From the NCBI RefSeq assembly GCF_011516835.1, contig NZ_WOTB01000009.1, forward strand, positions 91,776-155,775: a stretch of 64,000 bases of DNA. Direction: 5' to 3'. Below the pieces are notes generated by a model that worked only from the letters and a program-made list of their open reading frames with translations, made no database searches and had not been told where the DNA came from. This stretch comes from Acetobacter musti. Its GTDB lineage: Bacteria > Pseudomonadota > Alphaproteobacteria > Acetobacterales > Acetobacteraceae. A program made the position numbers and the translations under genes. Positions 36,368 to 45,570 of the stretch are shown piece by piece; position 1 is the stretch's first letter; each line of letters opens with the position of its first letter.

Positions 36368-36997
36368 TTACTGGCCAATTCTGGGTTCACGACCGCTGAA
36401 CAGCCGGGCGATATTCTCGCGGTGCCTGATAAAAATCACGAGACTGACCAGTGCTCCGGCCAGTGGTTTTTCGGAGATTGTGAAGGAATGGCCATACTGG
36501 AAAAACAGAATGACCGGCATGGCGGCGAAGGCCAGCAGGGCGCCTGCCGAGGAGATACGTGTGATTTTCGCGCCGAGCAGCCAGATGAGGCAGCAGGCAA
36601 GTCCGGCCAGAGGTGACATGGCGAGGACGACACCGAGGCCGGTCGCAACGCCTTTGCCCCCCTTAAAGGCGAGCCAGACAGGAAAGCAGTGACCAATGAC
36701 GGCGAAGATCGCGGCGGTTGCGGTGGCGCGGTCGGCGAGTTCCGGCGGGCACATGACCCAGGCGATCAGTACGGCAAGAACACCTTTGAGGGCGTCCAGG
36801 GCGAGGGTTGCCGCGGCCAGATCTTTCCGTCCTGAACGGAGGACGTTCGTCGCGCCGATATTTCCCGATCCGATCCTGCGGATGTCGCCGCCGCCGGACA
36901 GCGCCGTCAGCACCAGACCGAACGGGATACTGCCAAGCAGGTAAGAGAAAACGACGACGGCGCCGATCAGGGTTGCCGGCGATTCGATGAAATTCAC
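36368..36997 (-). CDS. plsY: acyl phosphate:glycerol-3-phosphate acyltransferase
   Basis: 209 aa from GTG 36997, which overlaps the pyrC stop (GTGA); an earlier ATG is inside pyrC. PlsY motifs are clear: SYLLGSIPFGLVL, IRRIGSGNIGATNVLRSGRK, and the glycine-rich AFKGGKGVATGLGVVL, plus a C-terminal FIRHRENIARLFSGREPR. Five or six membrane helices. It transfers acyl from acyl-phosphate to glycerol-3-phosphate, the first step of phospholipid synthesis. 131-bp gap before dprA. Confidence 0.96.
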   Translation of the reverse strand: MNFIESPATLIGAVVVFSYLLGSIPFGLVLTALSGGGDIRRIGSGNIGATNVLRSGRKDLAAATLALDALKGVLAVLIAWVMCPPELADRATATAAIFAVIGHCFPVWLAFKGGKGVATGLGVVLAMSPLAGLACCLIWLLGAKITRISSAGALLAFAAMPVILFFQYGHSFTISEKPLAGALVSLVIFIRHRENIARLFSGREPRIGQ

Positions 36998-38313
36998 GCA
37001 CTGTCTCCGAACACACGCACGCCGTTTTTCCACGTGCCCATGACCCTGCCTTCGAGCGCCCGTCCGTCGAACGGAGTGTTCTGGGAGTGTCCCGGCAGTT
37101 CACCGGCGACAACACGCCATGCGCGGTCAGGATCGAACAGGCAGAGATCGGCCGGAGCGCCATTCTCCAGCGTGCCGGCGGGGCGGGCACCTTTCCTGCG
37201 GAATGCGCCCGCCACCCCGAGGAGCGTAGCCGGCTTGCTGGTCAGCAGAGCCAGAGCTTCGGGCAGGGACAATGTGCCGTCATGATAGCGGGTGAGCGTG
37301 ACGCCAAGCAGGGTGGCCAGCCCGGTTCCTCCGGCGGCCGCCTGCGCGAAGGGCAGGCGTTTGTCGTCGGCGTCGCGCGGGGTGTGGTCCGAGGCAACGG
37401 CGTCGATCGTGCCGTCTGCAAGCGCAGCACAGACGGCCTGCCGGTCGGCTTCCGCGCGCAGAGGTGGCGAGAATTTCGCATAGGTCCGGAAATCGCCGAT
37501 CGCATTTTCGTTCAGGTCGAAATAGTGCGGCGCCGTGTCACAGGTTACGGGCAGGCCCCGGTTTTTGGCGCGGCGGATCAGATCCAGCCCTTCTCCGGTG
37601 GAGACGTGACCGAAATGGAGGCGGCCGCCGGTCATTTCCGCGAGACGGATGTCACGGGCGATCATGATGGCTTCGGCGGCTGTCGGGATGCCGGGCAGAC
37701 CGAGGCGGAGAGCGAGTTCGCCGTCGGTGGCGCAGCCGGAACCGGCGAGTGTCGGTTCCTCGGGATGCTGGACGACCATGGCGCCGAAACCACGGGCGTA
37801 GGTCAGCGCCAGCTTCATCAGCCGCGCGGTGCTGACGGCGCGGGCGCCATCGGTGAAGGCGACGGCGCCGGCTTCGTTCAGGAGACCGATTTCGGCCAGT
37901 TCCTCGCCACGGCAGCCTTTGGTCAGCGCGCCATAGGGCAGGATCGAGACATAGCCCGGCTCCTCGCCACGGGACCGGAGCAGACGCACCATGGCGGGAT
38001 CGTCGATGGCGGGTGTGCCGGTGGGCAGGACGGCGACTGTCGTGATGCCGCCGGCGAAGGCCGCGCGGGAGGCGGATTTGACCGTTTCGCGGTATTCATG
38101 ACCGGGTTCGCCGATCTCGACGCGCATATCGACAAGACCTGGACACAGCACCGCACCGCCACCGTTCACGACGGTTGCGTCTTCGGGCGTGCCTTCGGCG
38201 CCGGCCTGATCGAGGCCGGCGATGCGACCGTCCCGGACGAGAAGGCGACCGGGCTGGTCGAGGCCGGAAGCCGGGTCGATCAGGCGGACGTTTTCGAAAA
38301 CAAGGGCGCTCAT
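36994..38313 (-). CDS. pyrC: dihydroorotase-like protein (metal HxH motif missing)
   Basis: 439 aa, class I dihydroorotase scaffold with [54 protein letters not shown] and [20 protein letters not shown]. In active enzymes the first strand ends DxHxH followed by xxxPG. Here it reads [13 protein letters not shown], with Arg64 and Glu66 in place of the two metal-binding histidines. In Pseudomonas such PyrC' proteins are inactive and help assemble the aspartate carbamoyltransferase encoded by the adjacent pyrB; the same layout (pyrB-pyrC, 4-bp overlap) is present. So it is probably a pseudo-dihydroorotase and a true pyrC should lie elsewhere. Confidence 0.88.
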   Translation of the reverse strand: MSALVFENVRLIDPASGLDQPGRLLVRDGRIAGLDQAGAEGTPEDATVVNGGGAVLCPGLVDMRVEIGEPGHEYRETVKSASRAAFAGGITTVAVLPTGTPAIDDPAMVRLLRSRGEEPGYVSILPYGALTKGCRGEELAEIGLLNEAGAVAFTDGARAVSTARLMKLALTYARGFGAMVVQHPEEPTLAGSGCATDGELALRLGLPGIPTAAEAIMIARDIRLAEMTGGRLHFGHVSTGEGLDLIRRAKNRGLPVTCDTAPHYFDLNENAIGDFRTYAKFSPPLRAEADRQAVCAALADGTIDAVASDHTPRDADDKRLPFAQAAAGGTGLATLLGVTLTRYHDGTLSLPEALALLTSKPATLLGVAGAFRRKGARPAGTLENGAPADLCLFDPDRAWRVVAGELPGHSQNTPFDGRALEGRVMGTWKNGVRVFGDSA

Positions 38314-39269
38314 GGCCGGGCTCCGCGCGCGAGAAGATCGAGCACGGCCATGCGGACGGCCACCCCCATTTCGACCTGTTCGCGAATGACGCTCTGGTCG
38401 GAATCGGCAATCTGGCTGTCGATTTCCACGCCGCGGTTCATCGGGCCGGGATGCATGACGAGCGCGCCGGGTTTCGCCAGGTCGAGCCGGCGGCGGTCGA
38501 GCCCGTAAAACCGGAAATATTCGCGGGCGCTGGGCACCTGACCGCCGGACATACGTTCGCGCTGGAGGCGGAGCATCATAACGACATCGGCGTCACGCAG
38601 TCCCTCTTCCATAGTATGATGGACTTCGACGCCCAGAGCCGACATTGCGCCCGGAACGAGTGTGGGCGGGCCGACGACGCGCACGCGGCAGGACATGGCG
38701 GACAGCAGATGGATGTTCGAGCGGGCGACCCGCGAATGGGCGATATCACCGCAGATGGCGACGGTCAGGCCTTCGATGCGCCCGAGATGGCGGCGGATGG
38801 TCAGGGCGTCGAGCAGGGCCTGGGTCGGATGTTCGTGGGTGCCGTCACCCGCGTTGATGACGGAGGCGTCCACCTTCTGCGCCAGCAGCGCGGGAGCACC
38901 GGACTGGGAGTGGCGGACGACAAGAAGATCGGCCCGCATGGCATTCAGGGTCGCGGCCGTGTCGAGCAGGGTTTCGCCCTTGTTCACGGAGGACTGGGCG
39001 ATCGACATATTGACCACGTCGGCGCCGAGACGCTTGCCGGCCAGTTCGAAAGAAGTGCGGGTCCGGGTACTGTCCTCGAAGAAAAGATTGATGAGGGTGC
39101 GGCCACGCAGACGGTCGCGCGGGGTTTTCCGCGAGCCGTTCATCAGAACATAGGTTTCGGCGAGATCGAGAATCGGAATGATCTGGCTGGGGTGCATGCC
39201 CTGCACCCCGAGAAGGTGGCGGCCTGAGGCGCCGAAGAAACGGGAGCCCCCGGCCTGTCCTTCAGCCAT
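38310..39269 (-). CDS. pyrB: aspartate carbamoyltransferase catalytic subunit
   Basis: 319 aa from ATG 39269, inside the gltX 3' end by 8 bp. The carbamoyl phosphate site [20 protein letters not shown], a [20 protein letters not shown] block, [20 protein letters not shown] and [13 protein letters not shown] are all present. Makes carbamoyl-aspartate in de novo pyrimidine synthesis. No regulatory pyrI gene is nearby. Its overlap with the HxH-less PyrC suggests a PyrB/PyrC' complex. Confidence 0.96.
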   Translation of the reverse strand: MAEGQAGGSRFFGASGRHLLGVQGMHPSQIIPILDLAETYVLMNGSRKTPRDRLRGRTLINLFFEDSTRTRTSFELAGKRLGADVVNMSIAQSSVNKGETLLDTAATLNAMRADLLVVRHSQSGAPALLAQKVDASVINAGDGTHEHPTQALLDALTIRRHLGRIEGLTVAICGDIAHSRVARSNIHLLSAMSCRVRVVGPPTLVPGAMSALGVEVHHTMEEGLRDADVVMMLRLQRERMSGGQVPSAREYFRFYGLDRRRLDLAKPGALVMHPGPMNRGVEIDSQIADSDQSVIREQVEMGVAVRMAVLDLLARGARP

Positions 39270-40665
39270 TCTGCACGGCTCCGATCCGGGCCAGAACCTC
39301 ATCTCTTCCGAGAGCGGCTACGGTGGCGTCAATGCCGGGCGAGGTGGTCATGCCGGTGAGCGCTGCGCGGAGCGGCTGAGCGACCTGGCCGAGTTTGTGC
39401 CCGTGTGTTTCCGCGAACTGACGGAGAGCCGCGTCGATCTGCTCAGCTTCGAACGGCTCGACGACCGCCAGCGCACGCGCCAGTTCGCCGAGCGTGGCGC
39501 GGGCTTCCGGCGTGAGATGCTTCTGGGCTTTTGCGTCGAAGGTCAGAGGAACCTGGCGTCCGAGGAAGGCGGCATTGTCGGCCAGTTCGACCAGCGTGCG
39601 GGCGCGCTCTTTCAGTCCGGGCATGAGTTTAAGGACACGTTCGCGCGTGACCGGACCGGTATCGACCCCTTCCCTGCCCGTCAGCCGTTCCATGACATCG
39701 TTTGTCAGGCGTTCATCATCGGCTTCGCGCAGGTAGACGGCGTTGACATGGGTGAGCTTGGTATAATCCATCCGGGACGGGGAGCGGCCGACGCCGTCCA
39801 GATCGAACAGGCGGATCTGCTCGTCACGGGAAAGGATTTCGGCATCGCCGTGGCCCCAGCCAAGACGCAGCAGGTAATTGCAGAGGGCTTCGGGCAGATA
39901 GCCCTCGTCGCGGAATTCGACGACCGACTGCGCGCCGTGACGTTTGGACAGCTTGGCACCGTCGGGACCATGGATCAGCGGCAGATGGGCGAAACGGGGC
40001 TGATCCCAGCCCATGGCGCGGTAGATCATCAGCTGACGGAAGGTATTGGTCAGATGATCGTCCCCGCGGATGACGTGGGTGATGTCCATGTCGTGGTCAT
40101 CGACGACGACGGCGTGCTGATAGGTCGGCGTGCCGTCGGAGCGGAGGATGATCATGTCGTCGAGTTCGGCGTTCGCGACGCGGACCTCGCCCTGAACGAG
40201 ATCCTCGATAACGGTTTCACCCTCATGATCCGCTTTGATCCGGACGGCATAGGGCGCACCGGGAGGGGCTTCGGACGGATCGCGGTCGCGCCACATGCCG
40301 TTGTAGCGGGGCGGACGGCCTTCGGCCATTGCCTGCTCGCGCATCTGCTTCAGCTCCTCGGGGGTGCAGAAGCATTTATAGGCTTTGCCGGCCTCAAGAA
40401 GCTGCAGAGCGACTTCCTTATGCCGCTCCACGCGGGTGGACTGGAACACGGGCTCGGCGTCCGCCGTGATGCCCATCCATTTCAGGCCATCAAAGATCAC
40501 GTCCACGGCTTTCTGCGTGGAGCGTTCGCGATCCGTGTCCTCGATCCGGAGCAGGAACTGCCCGCCGTGATGGCGGGCATAGAGAAAATTAAAGAGAGCG
40601 GCCCGGGCGTTGCCGATATGCAGCAGGCCGGTGGGCGATGGGGCAAAGCGCGTGCGGACGGTCAT
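39262..40665 (-). CDS. gltX: glutamyl-tRNA synthetase
   Basis: 467 aa from ATG 40665, which starts directly at [20 protein letters not shown]. Class I signatures HIGN and [11 protein letters not shown] (in DGAKLSKRH) are intact, and the anticodon-binding region follows. The second motif after the catalytic domain ([20 protein letters not shown]) is typical of bacterial GluRS. Charges tRNA-Glu in the cytosol. First gene of the leftward gene string and overlaps pyrB by 8 bp. Confidence 0.96.
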   Translation of the reverse strand: MTVRTRFAPSPTGLLHIGNARAALFNFLYARHHGGQFLLRIEDTDRERSTQKAVDVIFDGLKWMGITADAEPVFQSTRVERHKEVALQLLEAGKAYKCFCTPEELKQMREQAMAEGRPPRYNGMWRDRDPSEAPPGAPYAVRIKADHEGETVIEDLVQGEVRVANAELDDMIILRSDGTPTYQHAVVVDDHDMDITHVIRGDDHLTNTFRQLMIYRAMGWDQPRFAHLPLIHGPDGAKLSKRHGAQSVVEFRDEGYLPEALCNYLLRLGWGHGDAEILSRDEQIRLFDLDGVGRSPSRMDYTKLTHVNAVYLREADDERLTNDVMERLTGREGVDTGPVTRERVLKLMPGLKERARTLVELADNAAFLGRQVPLTFDAKAQKHLTPEARATLGELARALAVVEPFEAEQIDAALRQFAETHGHKLGQVAQPLRAALTGMTTSPGIDATVAALGRDEVLARIGAVQNG

Positions 40666-40811
40666 GGTGCGGGTGCATATCACGCGGCAACGGGCGGTGC
40701 CATGGGTTCTGTGCAGAGCCGGATGACGATCATGGCACCACGCCTCCGCGACAGCGCCTTCGCGGCATCGTATCGTAACGCCGTCTTTTGCGGGTCAGTT
40801 CGCGGGTGCTT

Positions 40812-42335
40812 TCAGGACAGGCCTTTCAGCACGAGTTCGGCGGTGACTTTCGCGCGGCCGGCTGTAATGGTGCCGACCCGGCGGCCGGCCTTTGTCAGTG
40901 TGACGGTAAAATCGAATTTTTCGGCGTTGCCGTCGAAAGCGGCGTGGTCGAATTCCTCCTGGAACCCGGCATACTCAATTTTGGCGTCGAACTGCTGCGT
41001 CCAGAACCAGGGCAACTGATCGAAAACCTGCGGTTGCTTCATGATCGAGCGCGCCACCTGCCTGCCCTGCACTTCCGCGGTGCGCCAGTGTTCGATCCTT
41101 ATCCGTCTGTCGCCATGCGGGAAGCGGGCGGCGTCGCCCGCGATGTAGAGTCCCGGCGCGGCCTGCATCCGGTCATCGACATCAATGCCTCCGTCTTCGG
41201 CGCACAGAGTGCCGGCGAACCCGGTTGCTGGTATCACACCGGTCCCGACGATCACCAGATCGGCTGGAATGTGGGTCTCGTCATCAAGATCGACACCATC
41301 CGCCTGTGTGTCTCCGGTAATGGAGCGGACGCGGCGTCCGGTGCGCAGGGTGACGCCTTTTTCCTCGTGCAGTTTCATCAGGCGCCGCGCGGCCTGTTCA
41401 CCGAAGATGTGGGCGAAAGGTACGTCCATGGGTGCGACGACCGTGACGTCCAGTCCGCGCATCCGCAGGGCGGCGGCGGCTTCCATGGCGATGAAGCTGC
41501 CGCCGCACACGACGACGCGCTTTACGCCTTTTGCGATACGGGCGGCTATCGCTTCGACATCTTTTTCATGATGCAGGGTGAAGACGCCGTCTCTGTCGAT
41601 ACCGGGAATATCGGGGCGTTTCGCGATACTGCCCGGCGCCAGCAGAAGGTGATCGGCTTCCATAACGCGGCCGTCCGACAATGTGATACGCCGTGATCCG
41701 GGATCGACGGCTGTTACCGTGCCGCGAACGCGGTCGATGTGATGCGTCTGCCAGTAGTCTCTAGGCCGGAGTGGCGGGGCTTTTCCTGTTTTTGTTTTAC
41801 CGGCCAGTACCGTCTTGCTGAGTGCTGTGCGGTCATAGGAGCAGTCTGTCTCTTCATCCACGATGGCGATGGCGCCGCCAAAACCGAACTCACGCAGGGA
41901 TACGGCGGCCGTTGTGCCCGCCGCGCCGCCGCCGACAATGACGACGTGCTCTTTTTCACGGGACAGCGGGACGGGGCGGAGCGATATGGGATCGGGGGCT
42001 ACGAATATCCGTCCATCCTGCGTTTTTACCGGATACTGAGACAGCGGATCGAGCGCGAGGGGTTCAATGAGATGACCGTCATCGAGTGAAAATTCGGCTT
42101 TATGCCAGGGGCACGCGATGCGGCCGTCGCAAATGGCGCCCTTTTCCATCGGGGCTCCTTTGTGCGGGCATTCGGCGCTGAATGCCCGCACATCTCCCTG
42201 CGGCGTTCTGATCAGAAAGACAGGCGTTTCGCCGACGCTGACGCGCACGGGTACGTCCGGCGACAGGCCCGTGACCGGCAGGACATCGTGCCATTCCGTC
42301 ACGGGTTCCGCTGCATGCGTGGCTGTACTGGTCAT
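40812..42335 (-). CDS. Rieske [2Fe-2S]/FAD-dependent reductase (AIF-like)
   Basis: 507 aa, a fusion. Residues about 10-110 form a Rieske domain with the two ligand pairs CPHKGAP and CPWHKAE, binding a [2Fe-2S] cluster. The rest is a pyridine nucleotide-disulfide oxidoreductase: FAD motif VVIVGGGAAGTTAAVSLREF, NAD motif VVVCGGSFIAMEAAAALRMR, and GLYIAGDAARFPHGDRRIRI with a C-terminal reductase domain. This order matches AIFM3-like or ferredoxin-NAD(P) reductase proteins. No signal peptide, so probably cytosolic electron transfer; partner unknown. Confidence 0.92.
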   Translation of the reverse strand: MTSTATHAAEPVTEWHDVLPVTGLSPDVPVRVSVGETPVFLIRTPQGDVRAFSAECPHKGAPMEKGAICDGRIACPWHKAEFSLDDGHLIEPLALDPLSQYPVKTQDGRIFVAPDPISLRPVPLSREKEHVVIVGGGAAGTTAAVSLREFGFGGAIAIVDEETDCSYDRTALSKTVLAGKTKTGKAPPLRPRDYWQTHHIDRVRGTVTAVDPGSRRITLSDGRVMEADHLLLAPGSIAKRPDIPGIDRDGVFTLHHEKDVEAIAARIAKGVKRVVVCGGSFIAMEAAAALRMRGLDVTVVAPMDVPFAHIFGEQAARRLMKLHEEKGVTLRTGRRVRSITGDTQADGVDLDDETHIPADLVIVGTGVIPATGFAGTLCAEDGGIDVDDRMQAAPGLYIAGDAARFPHGDRRIRIEHWRTAEVQGRQVARSIMKQPQVFDQLPWFWTQQFDAKIEYAGFQEEFDHAAFDGNAEKFDFTVTLTKAGRRVGTITAGRAKVTAELVLKGLS

Positions 42336-42383
42336 TGCCGGTCTCCTTTTTCAGGACATCAGGATTGTCTGCCTATCCGGTGC

Positions 42384-43421
42384 TTATCCGGGCAGGCCGT
42401 TTCCGGCGTTGATGCCGACGACCTGTCCGGTCATGTAACTGGACTCTGTCGATGCCAGCATGACGTAGACCGGCGCGATTTCGGCTGGCTGTCCGGGGCG
42501 CCCGAGCGGGACGGAATCACCGAATTTCTCGACATTGGCCATCGACTGGCCGCCGCTGACCTGGAGCGCGGTCCAGAACGGGCCGGGAGCGACCGCGTTG
42601 ACGCGGATTCCGCGTGGAATCAGCTGTTTCGCGAGGCCTTTGGCGTAGTCGGCGATGCCGGCTTTCGTCATTGAATAGTCGAGGATGTTCGGTGACGGAT
42701 TATAAGCGTTCGTGGAACTGGTGAAGATCATGGTCGAGCCGGGCGGCATCAGCGGGATGGCCGCTTTTGTCAGCCAGAACAGCGCATAGAGGTTGGTTTT
42801 CAGGGTCCAGTCGAAATCTTCCGTCGTCAGCTCCAGCACATCGTCGTATGCGTGCTGGCGGCCGGCGCAGTTTACGAAGATATCGAGGCCGCCGAGCTTG
42901 TCCGCCGCCTGCTTCACAAGTTTTTTGCAGAATGATTCATGCCGGATGTCGCCTGGCAGAGCGACGAACTTACGGCCGGCCTGCTGCACGAGCTCACCAA
43001 CTTCACGCGCGTCGCTTTCTTCCGCGGGCAGGTAATTGATCGCGACGTCCGCGCCCTCCCTGGCGTAGGCGATTGCGGTGGCGCGTCCGAGACCTGAGTC
43101 GCCTCCGGTGATCAGGGCCTTGCGGCCTGTCAGCCGGCCGCTCCCGCGATAGCTCGTCTCACCGTGATCGGGACGGGGAATCATTTTCGACGCGAGACCG
43201 GGCCAGGGCTGTGGCTGAGCCTGAAAGGGAGAGTGGACGTACATCTCACGCGGATCTTTCAGCGGTCCGGCTCCGCCCGGATGACCTTCCGGACCGACTC
43301 CCGCATCCTGTGCGACGGCCCGGTTTCCGGCGACAAGCGGGACGCCCGCGACCGCAGCGGCGCCTGCGGCTCTGAAAAGTGCCCGACGGCTGCTGTCGTG
43401 CGTTTCGTTTTCATCGCTCAT
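42384..43421 (-). CDS. SDR family oxidoreductase with Tat signal (YghA-like)
   Basis: 345 aa from ATG 43421. The N-terminus has a twin-arginine signal: SSRRALFRAAGAAAVAGVPL followed by VAGNRAVAQ. The mature part is an NAD(P) short-chain dehydrogenase: cofactor motif ALITGGDSGLGRATAIAYAR, NCAG, catalytic YSMTKAG and the C-terminal AEIAPVYVMLASTESSYMTG. The insert SKMIPRPDHGETSYRGSGRL before the cofactor motif is typical of YghA/GRP-type dehydrogenases. Export of an NAD(P)-dependent enzyme by Tat is unusual but known in some oxidoreductases; folding before export makes it possible. Confidence 0.88.
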   Translation of the reverse strand: MSDENETHDSSRRALFRAAGAAAVAGVPLVAGNRAVAQDAGVGPEGHPGGAGPLKDPREMYVHSPFQAQPQPWPGLASKMIPRPDHGETSYRGSGRLTGRKALITGGDSGLGRATAIAYAREGADVAINYLPAEESDAREVGELVQQAGRKFVALPGDIRHESFCKKLVKQAADKLGGLDIFVNCAGRQHAYDDVLELTTEDFDWTLKTNLYALFWLTKAAIPLMPPGSTMIFTSSTNAYNPSPNILDYSMTKAGIADYAKGLAKQLIPRGIRVNAVAPGPFWTALQVSGGQSMANVEKFGDSVPLGRPGQPAEIAPVYVMLASTESSYMTGQVVGINAGNGLPG

Positions 43422-43787
43422 GCAATGTCCTTTCCGGTTCCGGGGGCCGGACGACAGGCAAAGCGCGCGACCACCCTCTCGCCAGGGCGTTATCGCCGCT
43501 GGCGTTTCCATCTCTGCCACACTGAATATTACGCAGGATTGCCGCGAATGTTCCCCGATCCGGTCGGGAATGCCCGTGACCGGCCGGTTTCCCAGGGGAT
43601 CATCTTCGGAACGGAGCGGAAACCGTGTGCGGGTCCGGACTGGAAATCCGGTTACAGGACAGGCGATGTTCCCGACATGCCGCCGTGCAGGGCCGGCCAC
43701 TGTGTCCGGAGCATTTCTGTCGCGCGCGGGCTGGAAAACATGCGGGAGCGATGGTTCCGTGTTCCCGCATGTGTGACCCGATCTGTC
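43422..43787. other. intergenic region, 366 bp
   Basis: Between the SDR gene start and the end of the SSS transporter, both leftward. It holds the terminator at 43738-43772 and the promoter of the SDR gene. Short ORFs here are unsupported. Confidence 0.5.
43738..43772 (-). terminator. intrinsic terminator of the SSS transporter operon
   Basis: ACATGCGGGA/TCCCGCATGT, 10-bp perfect arms around a 15-base loop, 16 bp beyond the transporter stop. Read leftward it is followed by a TTTT tract (plus-strand GGAAAACA). Confidence 0.8.
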
Positions 43788-45302
43788 TCAGCCGGCTGAC
43801 TGTGGTCGTCCGGCCAGCGCGGGGACGAAACGACCGCAGACGGTGAAGGCCGCGACGACGACAATATTCACGGCAAGGGCGATGAGGCCGGTGGAAACCA
43901 GCTCCGAATGCCCGGCAAAGGCGAGCATGTGCACAGGTTTGAGGCCATCGGCCCAGCACATCCCGAGGCCTGTCACCATACCGATCAGCCAGCCGGCCAT
44001 CATGCCGGCTGTGGAATAGCTGATGCGGAACAGGCCGAGCACGAGCGCGGGGAATGTCTGGAGGATGATCACACCTCCGAGCAGCTGCAGGTCGATCGCG
44101 AACTGGGCGTTCAGGAACAGGACGCAAAGCAACGCACCAAGTTTGACGGCAAACGCGGCGATGCGGCTGCCTGTCACGGTATCGTACTGCTTCGGCAGGA
44201 TATTATGCGTCAGCAGATTGGCGGCTCCGATCGCCATCACGGCTGCCGGCACCAGGGCGCCTACCGCGATTGCCGCGAAAGCGAAGCCGGCGAACCAGTC
44301 CGGGAACAGTTTGAGGAACAGCAGCGGCACGACGAGCGAAGTTTTTGTCGTCTCGATCCCCGCGACATGGGCCATCATGCCCAGCAGCGCGATCAGTCCG
44401 AGGACGATCGTGTAGATCGGCAGATAGACGGCGTTCTGCCTGACCGTATCGGCTGATTTCGCGGCAAGGATGCCTGTCAGCGTGTGCGGATAGAGGAAGG
44501 CCGCCAGCGCGGAGGACAGCGCCAGAGTGGCGTATGGCACAAGCTGGGTGCTCTTCATGACATGCGTGGCGTCCGGCGGAGGCAGCACGCTGTTCATCAC
44601 GTCGAACATATGCCCGTAACCGCCGAGTTTTAACGGTACGAGCGTAACGGCGGCGATCACCGCGATATAGATCATGACGTCTTTGATAAACGCCGTCAGC
44701 GCCGGCGCGTGCAGTCCGCCGAGCCAGGTGTAGGCGGCGAGCGAGACGAAAGCGATGATCAGGGGAACGTCACCCGGAAGACCGAGAGCCTGCACGACGG
44801 TGCGGATACCGATCAGCTGCAGCGCGATATAGGGCATCACGGCGACCAGGCCCGATATCGCGACGGCCAGTTCGAGTGTGCGGCTGCCGAACCGGGCGCG
44901 TGTCATATCCGCTGCTGTTGCGTGTCCGCCATCATGGGCGATCTTCCACAGACGCGGCATCACGACGAAGATGAACGGATAGACGATGATGGTGTAAGGA
45001 AGCGCGAAGAAACCGTATGCGCCGACGGCGTAAACGAGCGCGGGAACGGCGATGACGGTATAGGCTGTGTAGAAATCGCCCCCGACGAGAAACCATGTGA
45101 TCCAGGCGCCGAACTGGCGGCCGCCCAGCCCCCAGTCCTCGTTACCGTGTCCGCCTGGCGCCGGGGAGATTTCGGGCTTCTTCTTTCCGCCGGAAAGGAA
45201 CCCGCGCCAGTGTACTACTGTGCTTCCGAGGATGATTGTGATGCCGAAAAACACAATGAAGACGATGAGAGCGACCGTATCCGCCGCGGGAGCGCCGTTC
45301 AT
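43788..45302 (-). CDS. sodium:solute symporter (SSS family, MctP-like monocarboxylate carrier)
   Basis: 504 aa with about 13 transmembrane helices. SSF family hallmarks are visible: GRQFGAWITWFLVGGDFYTA, YTVIAVPALVYAVGAYGFFA, GHATAADMTRARFGSRTLEL and the AAVMAIGAANLLTHNI region. The combination with a small DUF3311 gene that overlaps it (ATGA) is the standard layout of MctP-type importers for lactate, pyruvate or acetate. Substrate is inferred from that layout, which suits an acetic acid bacterium but is not proved. Confidence 0.9.
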   Translation of the reverse strand: MNGAPAADTVALIVFIVFFGITIILGSTVVHWRGFLSGGKKKPEISPAPGGHGNEDWGLGGRQFGAWITWFLVGGDFYTAYTVIAVPALVYAVGAYGFFALPYTIIVYPFIFVVMPRLWKIAHDGGHATAADMTRARFGSRTLELAVAISGLVAVMPYIALQLIGIRTVVQALGLPGDVPLIIAFVSLAAYTWLGGLHAPALTAFIKDVMIYIAVIAAVTLVPLKLGGYGHMFDVMNSVLPPPDATHVMKSTQLVPYATLALSSALAAFLYPHTLTGILAAKSADTVRQNAVYLPIYTIVLGLIALLGMMAHVAGIETTKTSLVVPLLFLKLFPDWFAGFAFAAIAVGALVPAAVMAIGAANLLTHNILPKQYDTVTGSRIAAFAVKLGALLCVLFLNAQFAIDLQLLGGVIILQTFPALVLGLFRISYSTAGMMAGWLIGMVTGLGMCWADGLKPVHMLAFAGHSELVSTGLIALAVNIVVVAAFTVCGRFVPALAGRPQSAG

Positions 45303-45478
45303 GCCCGGACTCCCTTCTTCCAGGCGAGCCAGATGAGCACGGATGTTACGGGAACCCAGGCGAACTGGTACCAGTAAAAGAACGGGAACCCGAACAGCGC
45401 TGGCCCCTGAACATTATAGAATGGTACCCAGAGCAGGCCCACAAACGGAGCCAGCAGCAATATATTGAAGATTTTCAT
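45299..45478 (-). CDS. DUF3311 small membrane protein, transporter partner
   Basis: 59 aa, short enough to be missed by most gene finders. It begins MKIFNILLLAPFVGLLW, has two transmembrane segments with the DUF3311 features VPFYNVQGPALFGFPFFYWY and AWVPVTSVLIWLAWKK, and its stop TGA overlaps the transporter ATG (ATGA). DUF3311 subunits accompany SSS carriers of the MctP type. The upstream Shine-Dalgarno is weak. Confidence 0.88.
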   Translation of the reverse strand: MKIFNILLLAPFVGLLWVPFYNVQGPALFGFPFFYWYQFAWVPVTSVLIWLAWKKGVRA

Positions 45479-45570
45479 GAAGCGACCGCTTGTTTTTTTT
45501 GTTTAGGGCCTGAGTGCACTCTAGAAGCGCGATACACTAAGTCAATAGGTCCACCGGAGGGATCACCTTT

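Noticed and set aside
37087..38508. 473-aa frame opposite pyrC
   Set aside because: Antisense of a well-identified gene, with no domain.
39178..41019. 613-aa frame opposite gltX
   Set aside because: Longest antisense shadow here. The gltX motifs HIGN and KLSKR on the other strand decide the case.
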